This document shows, piece after piece, positions 50,233 through 61,195 of a stretch of DNA of 64,000 nt; position 1 is the stretch's first letter, and each line of letters begins with the position of its first letter. The stretch is from Struthio camelus (lineage: Eukaryota > Chordata > Aves > Struthioniformes > Struthionidae). Location of the stretch: contig NC_090964.1 of assembly GCF_040807025.1 (NCBI RefSeq), forward strand, positions 6,875,214 through 6,939,213. Reading direction: 5' to 3'. The notes below the pieces were generated by a model that saw only the letters and a program-made list of their open reading frames with translations, was not told where the DNA came from and did not search any database. A program made the translations under genes and the position numbers.

Positions 50233-51279
50233 AATATAGATATATCTATCCATACATATATATAGACATATCATGAAAGACTAGGAGATCCTTTGATATT
50301 TAGATGGTTCCTATCACGATAATACCCAACTACCCATGCACAGTTAGAGAAAACGTCCAAGTCTGCTCCAAGCAGGAGCTGCCCTGGGTCTTTCCAGAGC
50401 CTCCAAAGCTGCGCAATTATCACAAGTCCCCAATGCCACAGTAGGTAAGTGATAAAAAAACACCACCCACACATCTACCCCGGCCCAAAGGGCAGGACTT
50501 GAGTACGTCTTGGACCACTGTCACAACGCGTGCAGCCAGAGCACAACAAAAAGGCAGTTTCCGGGAACGCATGATCACGCTCAGCAAACTGGCCTTGAAT
50601 GTGGAGCCTTCTCCTTGGTTAGCAAGAAAGCCACGGAGTCAGAGATACTTCGTTTAAAGAAAGAAAGAAAATCAAGTTGCAACTAATGCAGATACTTCCA
50701 CCATTTCAATACATTTCCTGCACAGAGGTAAGAACTTTTTTTCCAAACTATTTCACAAGAAGTATGTCTGAGGGAAGACCACCTCTAGTCTGGCACCAGT
50801 TTAATTATTTACATACAGTTAATGAATACCAGATTCTCCTCCTAAACTTGTACAGGGTGCATAGTCCTACAGTCATTTGGACTTTACATCCATGATCAGA
50901 CTGTTACGAAGAACAAAACTCAAAACAAGAGCAGAGGAAGGATCCCAAACAGCAAATGAAAGCTATTTATAGAGCGAGCCAGTTCATCTCTGGGACCCGG
51001 GAGGAAGTTCAGGTGGTAAAGCAGGACAGTCCAATCCCTTCAATACAACCCCCGGCAAGCAAAGAAATCTAGAAGTCAAAGGAGACATTTTGCGATTTAA
51101 CTGGCACGTTTATCTGAAGGAGCTAGGGAAAGGGGAGAAAGGCTCACACTTAAAAAACAGGTTATCCCATTCTTTTGCTTGTGTTCCCCATTACCTAGAG
51201 AGACTAGGACAAGAACAGAATAAAGATAAATACAGATGACTTGAGTTGGAGTGCCTTTCCCAGTGCCTAACGTCAAGGA

Positions 51280-51415
51280 AAGCAAAGCATTGGAACAGAC
51301 TGCCCGAGAAGCTGCATCACCTTCATCACTGCCTACCCGGCTCTTAGGTACAGCTGATCCTGCCCTGAGGGAGGAGAAGAGGCTACATGACCTTTTGAAG
51401 ATCTAGATTGAGATC
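51280..51415 (+). repeat. Degraded CR1-like LINE fragment
   Basis: Reads TGGAACAGACTGCCCGAGAA, then CTCTTAGGTACAGCTGATCC and GGCTACATGACCTTTTGAAG. These align by eye with the 3' part of sauropsid CR1 (TGGAACAGGCTGCCCAGGGA, CTCTAGGTGACCCTGC, GACTAGATGATCTC). It is truncated and diverged and has no coding capacity. CR1 is the dominant LINE in birds, turtles and crocodilians. Confidence 0.6.
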
Positions 51416-51679
51416 TAGACCTCTGCTGAACGATAAAGCTACAGAGCCACCTACAAAGACCATGCAGGCAACAAACCGACGCTGGCAAGGTTCTGCAGAA
51501 GGACAGACCGCTCTGCACGTTCTCCTCACCAGAAAGATCAAAATCAGTGCCCCAAACCCAAAACAGAACGTCCATTTTCAGAGCGTGCACCCTGCCTCTC
51601 CTGCACTCGAGCTTCTAAGGCTGTGCTCATACTGCTGTAACTAGCACTCTGCAAAGTAAGAGGGTTAAAAAAGTACAAA

Positions 51680-51795
51680 CCCTACTGCGGGCAATTCGCG
51701 GGGCTGCATTACGCACCCGGGCGCGCGTATCCTCAGCCCTGGCCCTCGCCGGGCACAGCGGTCTCCCGCCGCGGTGTCGGGAAGTGCAGCTGCAG
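51680..51795. promoter_or_regulatory. Small CpG cluster in intron 1
   Basis: Roughly 110 bases of CpG-dense sequence (cccgggcgcgcg, cccgccgcgg) in AT-leaning surroundings. It is too small to call an island and could be a remnant of a regulatory element. Confidence 0.3.
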
Positions 51796-53309
51796 CTGTG
51801 GCCTGGGCACAGGTTTTAAAACATTCCTGTTCAGTTATTCACAGGCAGGTTGCCAGCACGGTGCTGACATCAGAAGGGAAACGGTAATTTTCAGAGTTTC
51901 TTAGTCAGACCTGCATGAAATTTCACAAGCGAGGTGGGGGAGAAAAAAAAAGTACTTGTTTTAACTCTCCCCTGGGGAAATTCCAGGCTCCTCCTAACTT
52001 CAACAGCTTCTCTTTGAGAAGAGTCACAGAATTTCTCAGGACGGAAAGTCACAGCTACTTTAGGCCGCGGTTTGTCATCACCGACTGGCTGCCGCCGCTG
52101 CAACGCTCTCTCCTCCCAGCTTCCTCCAGGACATCACTGTCATGTCCCAGCAAAAACGAAAAAGTTATTCTTCAGTCCCCTGATCTGGTTTGTCACCTGG
52201 CCAAAATCCCTGGGGCTAGCACAAAACGCAGGGCAAGACCAGCAGCCGGGGTCCGCTCCACGCGGACGGACGGGGTCCCCGTGCTTCGGGGTCTCCCTCA
52301 GCTTCTCCAAAAACTACTCCCTACTTCTAACTCGCAGCTCGGTGGGATAGTTGAGGCATAATATTAATTACTAGCAGCAACAGGAAGTTACGCAAGTTTT
52401 CGAAAAAAATTTAAAAAAAAAAAAGTTAGTAACAATTTAAGTCGTCCTTGGAAGAGGTTCAATGGCTATAGCTAACTTCAGGAAATAGTGACATGCCGGT
52501 TACTGCACGAAACGCCAAAGACCACAGGGGACCAGTAGGTTTTTTCAGGGTTACTTCCATAAACTGATTTTTCACAGGAATTTCATAGGAATTAACACAC
52601 ACACGCACTCACCTCCCTACAGGAATTTTTTTTTTCCCCATGAGTGTTTATGGAATGAAACAAATCCCCTTCTTTACTTGCTCCTACCCCCTCTTCACCC
52701 CTTTCTCTCCCAAAAAACAAACAGGCACAACATCAGAAATCTGATTCCAGCTACAGTTATCATTTCACTCTGAACATATAAAGCAAAGAATTATCTGCTG
52801 AGACATTCTGAGGTAGCTTTTATTAAACTTACCTACCATTATGTAGCATCTTTTACATTTCGCTACGGAAAGCTCATGCCTACACTGTGTAAACACTTAC
52901 TGAGCTGTCACTTAAACTCAAAAATACTCCAGAAAGGGAACCACGAGCAAACTTGGAAACGCTTTTCTTGACAAATTCCACAAAAACTCGAAAACGCTCA
53001 AGCTGCAGGACTGAACTGCCGGGCTCCAACACTGGGAGTGCAGGTGCACAGAAGAGTAAGAAATAGGAACCCCTCCCTCATCCATATGTTAATACATATT
53101 ATCATCTGATTAAGACACTACAGGAACAAGTGAAATATGTGCATGAGATCAGTCCTGAGAGAAGCAGCTCCTCCGGTTCCAGCCCTGCTTCTTCCATTCG
53201 ACAAGCCTCCGAGGGCAGCTTTGGATGCTGTTCCTTTAAGCGCACAACTCCATTAAAGAGGTCTTAACCGTGCGTTCAGCTAAAACCATATCCTAGGGAG
53301 GAGAGACAG

Positions 53310-53425
53310 TCAGTCTCACACTTACAGCACAGGATGAGACTCGGAAGACCGATATTGCCTTCTCAGCCCTGCCCCAGGCTTGCTGCCTCACCTTGGCAAG
53401 TCCCCCCATCAGCCCCTCTGCTGCA
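53310..53425 (+). repeat. MIR-like SINE remnant
   Basis: Contains ACAGCACAGGATGAGACTCG, a degraded B-box region, then CAGCCCTGCCCCAGGCTTGC and CACCTTGGCAAGTC. The order matches MIR (AGCACAGGACTnGGACTC, CAGCTCTGCCACTnACTTGC, GACCTTGGGCAAGTC). This ancient amniote SINE is heavily diverged. Confidence 0.65.
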
Positions 53426-55039
53426 AAACAGTCACTGGAAGAGCTCAAGACCTTACGTTCCTCATCTACGTACCAGGGACGAACAAAAGATTGCCCAAAA
53501 CCTAAATTTCTATACTATTCCAGCCTTAAGAACAAGCCTGGACTTAATACTGCAAAGATGACAATTTATGGCCAAAATTTTACTGGAATCAATTTATGGA
53601 TACAGCATGGTCTTCCTGAGCCTGCAGAAAGTACATGCCGCCCCTCTGTAGCTGCTCAACTCCTCTGCCTTTTCAGCCACTAAAATAAAAAACAACACCA
53701 ACAAACAAAAAAGGCATCATCAACTTTGCTAACGCCGCTGAGGAACAGGTGGACAGCAGGGACCCAGGCAGAATGCACGGCACTTTCGGCCCCGTGTGCC
53801 AAAGAAAACGGCCTTTTTCCTCCAATCCCACCTGTCGTTCACTTCTAGCTGGAGATTTATAGCTTTGGCTAAGAGGCATCGAGTATAGTTTCACCAGTGC
53901 ACGTACGTAACCCCTTGATAAGCTAAGGGCTGAATTTCTTGAAATCAGTATGTGACAAAAAAGCTTTTGCACAACCTTTTTTTTGGAAATTTTTTTCCCC
54001 GCCCAGAAAACATCCCACTCTTTTCACCAGAAAGAAATGGCAAATGCTATTTTGCATCCTTGCTGATGGTTTAAGGACCCTTCCAGAAGAGAAAGCAAGC
54101 GGCCATAACAGCAATGCTAAATACAAACAAGCTTATCTTTTTCATTTCTCTCCCCCCACGCTTGTGCCTGCCTTCGGTTTCTGCTCTGCTACCGCTGCTG
54201 CTTGAGAGTTTCAAACACTCTTGGCAGGAATTGGGCAACGGCATGCTGATGAGCTTTTCCCCAGAGCAATCCATCCCAGAGGAGCTGCAATTCAAAAAAG
54301 AAATCAAACTGACTAGACAAAGCATTTCAAATACACAGAGTTAAAACTGGAAAGGGCATCTTTCTCCTCTAATATTTTAATTACAGAGATCACAGATTCA
54401 GATGTACAGGGTAACAACTGGATTTCCAAGTTGGTAGTGTTCCTTTGAAAAGAGTAGAAAGAAAAATGGTGGAGAAGTCGCATATGAGGTAACAGCAAGT
54501 TTAAAAAAAAAAAAAAGCACTATTCAGCTTAATTTTAAAGTTTAGTTTCTCTCTGAAGGAAAGTTTCTGGGATTTTTATAGAGTCCTCACGTCAATACTT
54601 CTGTAAGGTAGCGTTCATTAACCAGCGCTCTCAAATAAGACTATGGAAAAACAAAACATCATGAATATACCAAGCTGAGGAGACCAGTAAGGCTTGGATA
54701 TACTGGAACTTCTGATTGCCATGCTCCCTCCGACCCCAATGTCTAGCACTGTCTAAGAACAGCCAAGAGAGCTTCAGCAAAGTTCAACGGTCGGTCGCTT
54801 TAGGAAACAAAAGTTTTAGCATTATAGTTAAGAAGAAGGAATTAAACTGGACAGACAGTTTTAGGAAACTGGCAAGTATTCTAGCCAAAAACACACAGCC
54901 CAAAAGTCAAACGCACAACCTTTCATGACTGCAAGAGACACCACATGGAGAAACCTCCCTAGTCCAGACAACAGCCAAGATCTGACAGCGCCTTTAACTT
55001 ATACTTGGTAAAACGCGGGTAGGCGAGCGTTACTAACCC

Positions 55040-55145
55040 CACTGCAGGCTGAAAAAACGCAAGACCGAACCATTAGGCAATTTGTCCCAGGTTTCCTAGT
55101 AAGCCAGCGATAAGGACAGGACAAAAGAGCTCAAGATGAGAGTCA
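55040..55145 (-). repeat. MIR-like SINE remnant
   Basis: On the plus strand it reads GGCTGAAAAAACGCAAGACC, then TTGTCCCAGGTTTCCTAGTA and AGCCAGCGATAAGGACAGGA. These match reverse-complement MIR (CTGAGGCACAGAGA, TTGCCCAGGGTCACACAGTA, AGTCAGTGGCAGAGCCAGGA). Confidence 0.55.
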
Positions 55146-55753
55146 AAACTGAGATATACTGTTCCGTATCCTAATTTACACACCCCTTGCCGGGGAACAC
55201 CAGTCACTTTAAAAACGAGCAGCACGACAACGGCATTTCAGGACCCAAGATGTTTTAAGAGAATCGAGCAACGCTTTGGCTACTTCAGGCTAGAGCAGAC
55301 TAGTTGGAAAGGTAATCCAGGAAAACCTGCAGCGTCCACTCTAGAATTAAATGTCATTGTAAAGATGGATCTAGTTAAACGCTGCATTTTTCTAATACAG
55401 ACAAGGCCTAAAAACACCGCTCATCCAGAGCTGCGCTCCCCCTCAGAAAAAGAGGATGTTCCGCTCTCCTTTCCGTTGGAAAGGGCTAGCGTTTACTACA
55501 CCTTGCAAGCAATTCGAGGCCTCCTAGCATTACAACGCTAAGCAAGGAAAAACCCTGCGATAAAAGCCAACAGGAGCCAGGTCTCAATTTCAGATTCCAA
55601 GATATCACAGCTCATTGGCAGCACAGAGCCATTTGGTGCCAATTTAGCTTAAAAACCATATTTTCAACAACATTTCTCATGCCTCGCTTGCTACTGAAGT
55701 TGAGATCTAAGTCAACAAAAAATAGCTATTGTATGGCAACAGGCCCGGAAGCG

Positions 55754-55777
55754 TTTTTTTTTTTTTTTTTTTTTTTT
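55754..55777 (+). repeat. T24 homopolymer
   Basis: Twenty-four T in intron 1. On the minus strand it could be the poly(A) tail of an old retrocopy, but I recognise no gene in the adjoining sequence. Confidence 0.85.
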
Positions 55778-55833
55778 ACTAACATGCCATTTTTAAACTG
55801 ACTTTGCTGAACTTATAATAGAGGCCTAGAGAC

Positions 55834-55876
55834 ATCGGTACACCTATGGGGAGGTGGGATCGGTACACCTATGGGA
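55834..55876 (+). repeat. Direct duplication ATCGGTACACCTATGGG
   Basis: A 17-base unit occurs twice about 26 bases apart, next to an inverted repeat (55883-55907) and the T24 run. Confidence 0.85.
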
Positions 55877-55882
55877 TCCAAA

Positions 55883-55907
55883 GGCATCTCCCGTTACAGG
55901 AGATGCC
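55883..55907 (+). repeat. Perfect 9-base inverted repeat, 7-base loop
   Basis: GGCATCTCC, loop CGTTACA, GGAGATGCC. It could form a stable hairpin in DNA or RNA from either strand. No known RNA family recognised. Confidence 0.85.
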
Positions 55908-58694
55908 GTTCGCTGGAGCAAGAGCTTGTTCCACGAGAAATGCCCACCCAGTAAAGGGAGGGAAGTCACCCCTCCTAAGCAGTTTCCTTGAAGTCTCAAG
56001 ACACTAGCAAAGCCAGCTGATTATTAAGAAGAGCCGCAGACTCTGCAGGGAAGGCAGAGAGGAGGACAAACACATGACAGAGCTGTTAGTGAAACGGAAA
56101 AATTGAAAACGAAGAAAGAGCCCTGGCTTGGTTTCTTACCAGTCATTCCCACGAAAAACCACAGATTTCTGATCCCCCGTTCTGCAGAAGAGGCATGCTG
56201 ATCTCTTGACCCTAACTCTGCGTTTCCCAGCTATAAGTCATCAGGAAAAACTGCCAGTTCCCTGGATCTCCGTGCCAGCCCCTACGAAGGCCGAGCACGC
56301 CTGGGCTCACAGGGGCTCCCCGTCGGCACCGCGCTCCTGGGATCGCCCGGCCACCAAACACAGCAGCGAGGGCTACAGATCGCAGCCTAGGCTGTATCCA
56401 AGTAATTGTATTCTCGATTTATTACCGGAAACATTCTGCCAAAATAACTTTCACGCCAGAAATTACTTCACTTTTCTTGATGAGCGATGTGAAGAAACTC
56501 CTCTTATGGCATCATTCATAAATCCTAATGAGTTTAGAGAATTAAAAGCACTTCTCTTTTCTGCATAATCCTTCTTCCTCTCCCCCAAACCTCAGGTTTT
56601 CTATCCCAAACGTGCCTGGATGGAGGAACCCCACCTCATCTTCTCCAAGCCTGTACCAAGGGATGCTTCTCTTTCTAGTTTTTGGTCAGATGAACTACAT
56701 CCTCCTCTCACTCTCCTAGAGTTTCTCAAAGTTACACGGTAAGTACCCACTTTGCTCCCCGCTGTACAAGACAAAGACAAGAGACAAGTTAAAGCTCTAA
56801 ATTTTTCCGGTCTAGGGAATATAACAGAGCACCCTGAAAGGAAGCAGTAATTTAGGACTGGAGTATTATTATTAATCAACCATTTCTTGTGGGCAGCACA
56901 GATGACATGTGGAAGCTTGTTTCACAATGCTAGATAAGTCTGGGTTTTCTTCTTTTTACAACAGCAAAAACGAATTGTCAGCTTGAGTCCAATAATCCTT
57001 GGCACACAAAGGATGTTGGGGTTTTGGATGGCCTTTAGGGGTTTGGGGTTTTTTTGTAGATACACTACTGGTACTACTCTGAGACTTAATTTAACTTTAG
57101 GTAGTACCAATAGTGCAGCTCAGGGAATCAAGTTGAATTCGCCTTCCAGGACAAAACAAGTTTCTTTCTTGTAAGTTTAACATCACAATCGTGATAAAAA
57201 TACCTTTTTGTCAGATACGCCCTCCAAGGAAATCCCTGCTTGAAAAGTTCAATTTGACACCATATTTTAGCACCCATTTTATCCAGGTTGAAGTTTTACA
57301 GGATACAAAAAGTACCCTCCAGTAAACACGCCAGCTTCCACGACATTTGTGCAAATTTCTCATGGGTCTACATGAGCATATTCCTGGGCAACCAAAATCT
57401 TCACTTTGAATAGTCAAATACTCACTATGAGTTGCCCCTGGACAGCTCGATAACCACAGCAGAGATAAGATCCACCCTACTAGAAAGCGCTATTTCCATC
57501 TGACAGAAAAGATAACTAAGTAATTCAAGATGTTGGAGCAGGCTTTGCCTTCAGTAATCAAGGAACAAAAATTAAGCAGCTTTCAGGTCGACACGAGAGA
57601 AGCCCTGAGCAAGGAGGGAAACTCTGGAGGCCGCGTGTCCCACTACAGGGCATCAAACGTCTCTGACCTAGGGCTTGAAGTTAGCCCCAAGTACACAGAA
57701 CGAAGAGGGAAGTCTGCCGATCCTGCATCAGGTCTTGGATAGGCAGGTCTAAACACAGCAAGTTACCTCTTTTTAATCACAGTTCTCAGACATTAGATTC
57801 CAGCACCGCTTTTCCCTGTATCTAAAATGTCTGATGGGTATGCTGTGCCGCGTTCTCCTCCGCACGTTGTCTGGCCTTCAGTATTTCCAGCAAACAAGTA
57901 ATTCTACCCATGTAGTAATAATTGCACTTTTCACACTGGTTTGTTCTACCACTCCTCCGAAAAGCAAAGAGTTGTGACGCTGCTGAACCTGACCTCAATA
58001 AGTATCTCCATGTCTGTAACATGTCCCTTTATTAAAAAAAAAAAGGGGGGGAGGCACTATCAGGGCTTACCCAACATAAGTCAAAATAGCGTTAAAATGT
58101 GCCCTAAGATACAGGCTCAAGCCTGTGCTACGTTAAAGCTATTAAGTGCAAATTAATAATTCACCATTTTTAGTGCTTCAGCCACAAGTTTGGCTTTGAT
58201 TGTTTTGGATCGCTGGGGGTTTTTTTGTTTGTTTCCTTGAAGGCTTTAACCTACCCCCCCCCCCGCATCCTCCATCTCACGCAGAATCCAAACAAGCCTC
58301 ACTTTTGAAAAGGGTCAAAACCAGCCAGGCACCAACGCATCCCTCAGCTCCATCAAAGAAATCATTGATACCACCGGCAAAGTCGCATCACCGAAAACAA
58401 ACAGCGAGCCCATTGTGCGGAGCAGCCCCGCCGCCGCTCCGACAACACAGACGCTAGCCCGGGCGGCACGCCGCCACCATCGCCAGGAAAATAAACCCGG
58501 GGTGCAAAACGCCAAACGCCGCGGCCTCCTCTTTTGTTCCAGGCAGGCGCGAGGCGAGGCGGGCCGGGGGGGGGCTGCGCGGCGGTGGCGACCGTGCCGC
58601 CGGCCCTCCTCAAGGTCACGGCCGGTTTCGGCGAAGGGGGACGAGGCGGCGGCGAGCGGCGGCAGGCTGCTCCGGGTCCGGGCTGGCGGAAAAG

Positions 58695-58890
58695 CCGAGT
58701 GTAAAAGTTTATGAGCTCATCAGGATTGTTGTACCATTACATCAGAGGCAATTATAAATGGCCAAGAGCAGGAGATGGGGAGCCAATCAGATCACAGATA
58801 GGATGTCAACCTAAGACCAACTGTCTCCTGGCTTTGACAGAAGGATTTTACCTCCATAATTCAAATCCCAAACCAAAGCAATCCGCACTC
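58695..58890. promoter_or_regulatory. AT-rich motif block inside the CpG island (intron 1)
   Basis: About 195 bases of moderate GC set in extremely GC-rich sequence, starting some 640 bases after the exon 1 donor. It contains the palindrome ATGAGCTCAT (58711-58720), a homeodomain-like CAATTATAAATGG (58749-58761) and a full NF-Y-type site AGCCAATCAG (58781-58790). The sharp composition change and motif density suggest a constrained regulatory element. Function is inferred; no conservation data were available. Confidence 0.45.
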
Positions 58891-59526
58891 GCTGCTCCCA
58901 TCGCCGAGCTGTTTACCAGCGCTCCCGGCCGCAGCCCGCGGCCGCCGGCCCACGCCGACGAACATGGCCCCGGCCCGGGCGGGCCCGGTCCCCGCCGAGC
59001 TCGGGGCAGGCCGCGGCCACCCGCCGACCCCCGGCCCGGCCGCGGGGCTCCCCGCGACGGGTTTTTTTTTTGGGGGGGGGGGAGAGAGGGAGAACCGGGG
59101 GGGGGGGTTCGCCGAGGGGGCGGCGGTGGCCGGGTCGGGCGGCGGCCGGGCCTGCGGCTCGGCCGCCCCCGGCGCGGGGGGCCGCGGGCTCCCTCCGCGG
59201 CTCCCCCCCCCCCACCACCACCACCACCCCCCGCGCTCCCCCCCGCCGCCGCCGCCCGGTCACGGCAGCCCCCGGAGCGGGCGGGAAGGAGGCGGCTGCC
59301 CGAGAGCCTCGCACAAAGGCCGGGAAGGGAGGAAGGGAAGGCGGCGAGGCAGCCATTTTAGAGAGCGAGAGCAGGCACAGACAATGGCAGCTCCCCGGCA
59401 GCGCCGGCCCGGCGGGGGGAACCCGCGGGAGAGCGCCGTGTGTCCCCGTCCCGTCCCCCCCCAACCTCCGCTCCCCGCGACCCCTCGCCGCCCGCCCCCC
59501 CCGGCGCGCCCCCCCGGCCCCGTTAC

Positions 59527-60705
59527 CTGCTGGCTCCTGCCGAGGCTCTGTCCGCCGCCGCCGCTGCTGCCGGGGCTCATGGGCGCGTGGTGGCTCCTCG
59601 GCGGGGCCCCGGCGGCCGCCGCGGCCCAGCCCTGGCCGCTGCCCCCGCCGTACTGCGAGACCATCTCCGCCGCGGCCGGGCCCTTGGCGGCGGCGCCGCC
59701 GTCCTGCGGCCCGCTGCTATAGTCGCCCGCGGGGTACCCCTGGTAGCCGCGGGCGGAGCTGGGGGAGGTGAGGAGCTGGTTGAGGGTGGGGGTGGCCGTG
59801 GGCTGCGGGGTGGCGCCCCCTCCTCCTCCTCCGCCGCCGCCGCCGCCCGCGCCGCCGGCGGCCGAGGGCCCCATGACCCCGAAGCGCTGCTGCGGGAAGG
59901 CGGCGGGCGCCTTGGCGCCGGCGGCCGCTTGAGCCGAGCCCTGCGCGCTGCCCCGGGGGGAGCTCAGGGCGTAGGCCTGGGGGGGAGGCGGGTAGGTGCC
60001 GGCGCTGCGCCCGGCCCCGGCCGCGTAGTAGGAGTTGTACTGGTGGTTGGGGAAGCCGTGCTCGGCGGCGCCGTGCGAGTTCTGCGGAGGGGGCGGCCCC
60101 GCGGGGGCTCCCGCCGGCCCCGGGTAGGACTGCTCCAGGCCCCCGCTCTGCAGCGCTGCCATGCCAGGGCTTTGTTGTCCGCCATGTTGGTGGAAGGCAG
60201 CGGCGGCGGCGGCCGCAGCGGCGGCGGCGGCGGCAGCAGCCTGGGCGCCCCGGCCGTAGGGCTGCCCGAAGCCGTAGGCTGGCGGGGGCAAGGCGGCCGG
60301 GTGGGAAGGGGGAGGCTGCTGCTGCTGCGGCGGCGGCGGCTGCTGCTGCTGCGGCGCCCCCACCCCGTCGCTGCTGCCGCCGCCGCCGCCGCCGCCACCG
60401 GGCGGCTCCGGGAGGTTATTGTTCAGGGTGGCGGCGGCGGCGGGCCTGGGGCCCGGGTTCCCGTTCGAGCTCTTCAGGTCGGACTCGGCCCCTGCGCCCC
60501 CTCCGTTGCTCTCGGCCCCGTCCTGCAGCTCCTTCCCCGGGGGGCCCTCGCTCTCCGCCTGCTTCTCGCCGCCGCGCTCCGCCGCCGCCTCACCCCCCGC
60601 CTCCTCCGGGGGACAATCCCGCTGCTGCGCCTCCGCTTTCTTCAGCTCGGATGGAGCCGGGGCGCCCAGGCTGCTGGCGGCGGCGGGGGCGACCTGAGCA
60701 GCCAT
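59527..60705 (-). CDS. ARID1A: ARID1A coding exon 1 (residues 1-393)
   Basis: Starts at an ATG at 60705 with a strong context (A at -3, G at +4); the protein opens [14 protein letters not shown] as in mammalian ARID1A. It continues through Glu/Gly-rich sequence, a poly-Gly run, a Gln/Pro block (about 118-135), the [14 protein letters not shown] motif, a long poly-Ala run, [12 protein letters not shown], and an LNQLL (LXXLL-type) motif near residues 308-312. It ends with GRSQQ at a GTAACG donor in phase 0. The 393 codons compare with about 379 in human. Extreme GC content and homopolymeric tracts reflect the CpG island that contains it. The region is expected to be disordered and of the condensate-forming, prion-like type. 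The reading frame continues past the donor, but identity to ARID1A stops exactly there. Confidence 0.96.
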
Positions 60706-60814
60706 GATCCCCCCCCCCTCCCCACCCAGCCGCCCCCCCCCCGGACCGGTCCCCCCCGAGCTGCTCCCTGCCTGGCCGGCCGGCGTGAGGCCTCGCTGCT
60801 CTGCTGCTCCCCGC

Positions 60815-60853
60815 TCAGGCGGCGGCGGGCTCTTCAGGGCAGCGGGGGCTCAT
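60815..60853 (-). other. Upstream ORF 2 (12 codons)
   Basis: ATG at 60853 (G at -3, A at +4), reading [12 protein letters not shown] then TGA. It ends 109 bases before the main ATG, so reinitiation is plausible. It lies within the leader for any plausible start site. Confidence 0.5.
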
Positions 60854-61165
60854 TCCCCCCCGGCCTGGTTGGCGAGGCGGGGAGGGCTCCGCTGGGCTGG
60901 GCTTCCCGGGGCCTGGCCCCGCTGTACCTCCTCGGTTGCAGCCGGCGGAGAAAGGGGAGGAGGAGGAGGGAGTGGGGGGAAGGAGGAGGACGGGGGGGGG
61001 GGGGGGAGAACCCGGGACGGGGCTCCCGGTGCGGGAGAGGCGGGAGGGAGGGAGGGGGGACACGGCGGGCGGGCGGGCGCCGTCCCCGGAGCCGGGCCGA
61101 GCGGCGGCGGGGCCGGGCTGGGCGAGCCGCGCGGCAGCTCCCGACTCTGGTCCGCCGAGCGGGGC

Positions 61166-61195
61166 TCACTCCGACACGAGGCTCAGCACTGCCAT
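61166..61195 (-). other. Upstream ORF 1 (9 codons)
   Basis: ATG at 61195 with A at -3 and G at +4, reading MAVLSLVSE then TGA. It overlaps the YY1-like AAAATGGC motif. It is translated only if transcription starts upstream of about 61200; if the true start is downstream, it is simply promoter sequence. Confidence 0.35.

Larger units (their letters stand above)
36597..59526 (-). other. ARID1A: Intron 1, 22.9 kb
   Basis: The largest intron. Regulatory candidates are listed separately: CpG clusters at 38.3, 41.3-41.85 and 51.7 kb, a CRE at 42.9 kb, and the motif block at 58.7 kb. Old repeats (MIR-like, CR1-like) occur between 47 and 56 kb. No nested gene is supported. Confidence 0.88.
60706..61195 (-). 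other. ARID1A: Probable ARID1A 5' UTR
   Basis: About 490 bases upstream of the ATG, GC-rich, with no splice sites recognised. The 5' end is not visible in the sequence. I place it near 61.0-61.2 kb because vertebrate ARID1A has a leader of several hundred bases and because an AAAATGGC motif, of the YY1 type often found just downstream of CpG-island start sites, lies at 61191-61198. It contains two upstream ATGs and a 15-base C run on the sense strand (60992-61006). Confidence 0.5.

Noticed and set aside
56190..56245. A further MIR-like tail
   Set aside because: Only a short match (CTGCGTTTCCCAGCTATAAG) without the preceding landmarks.
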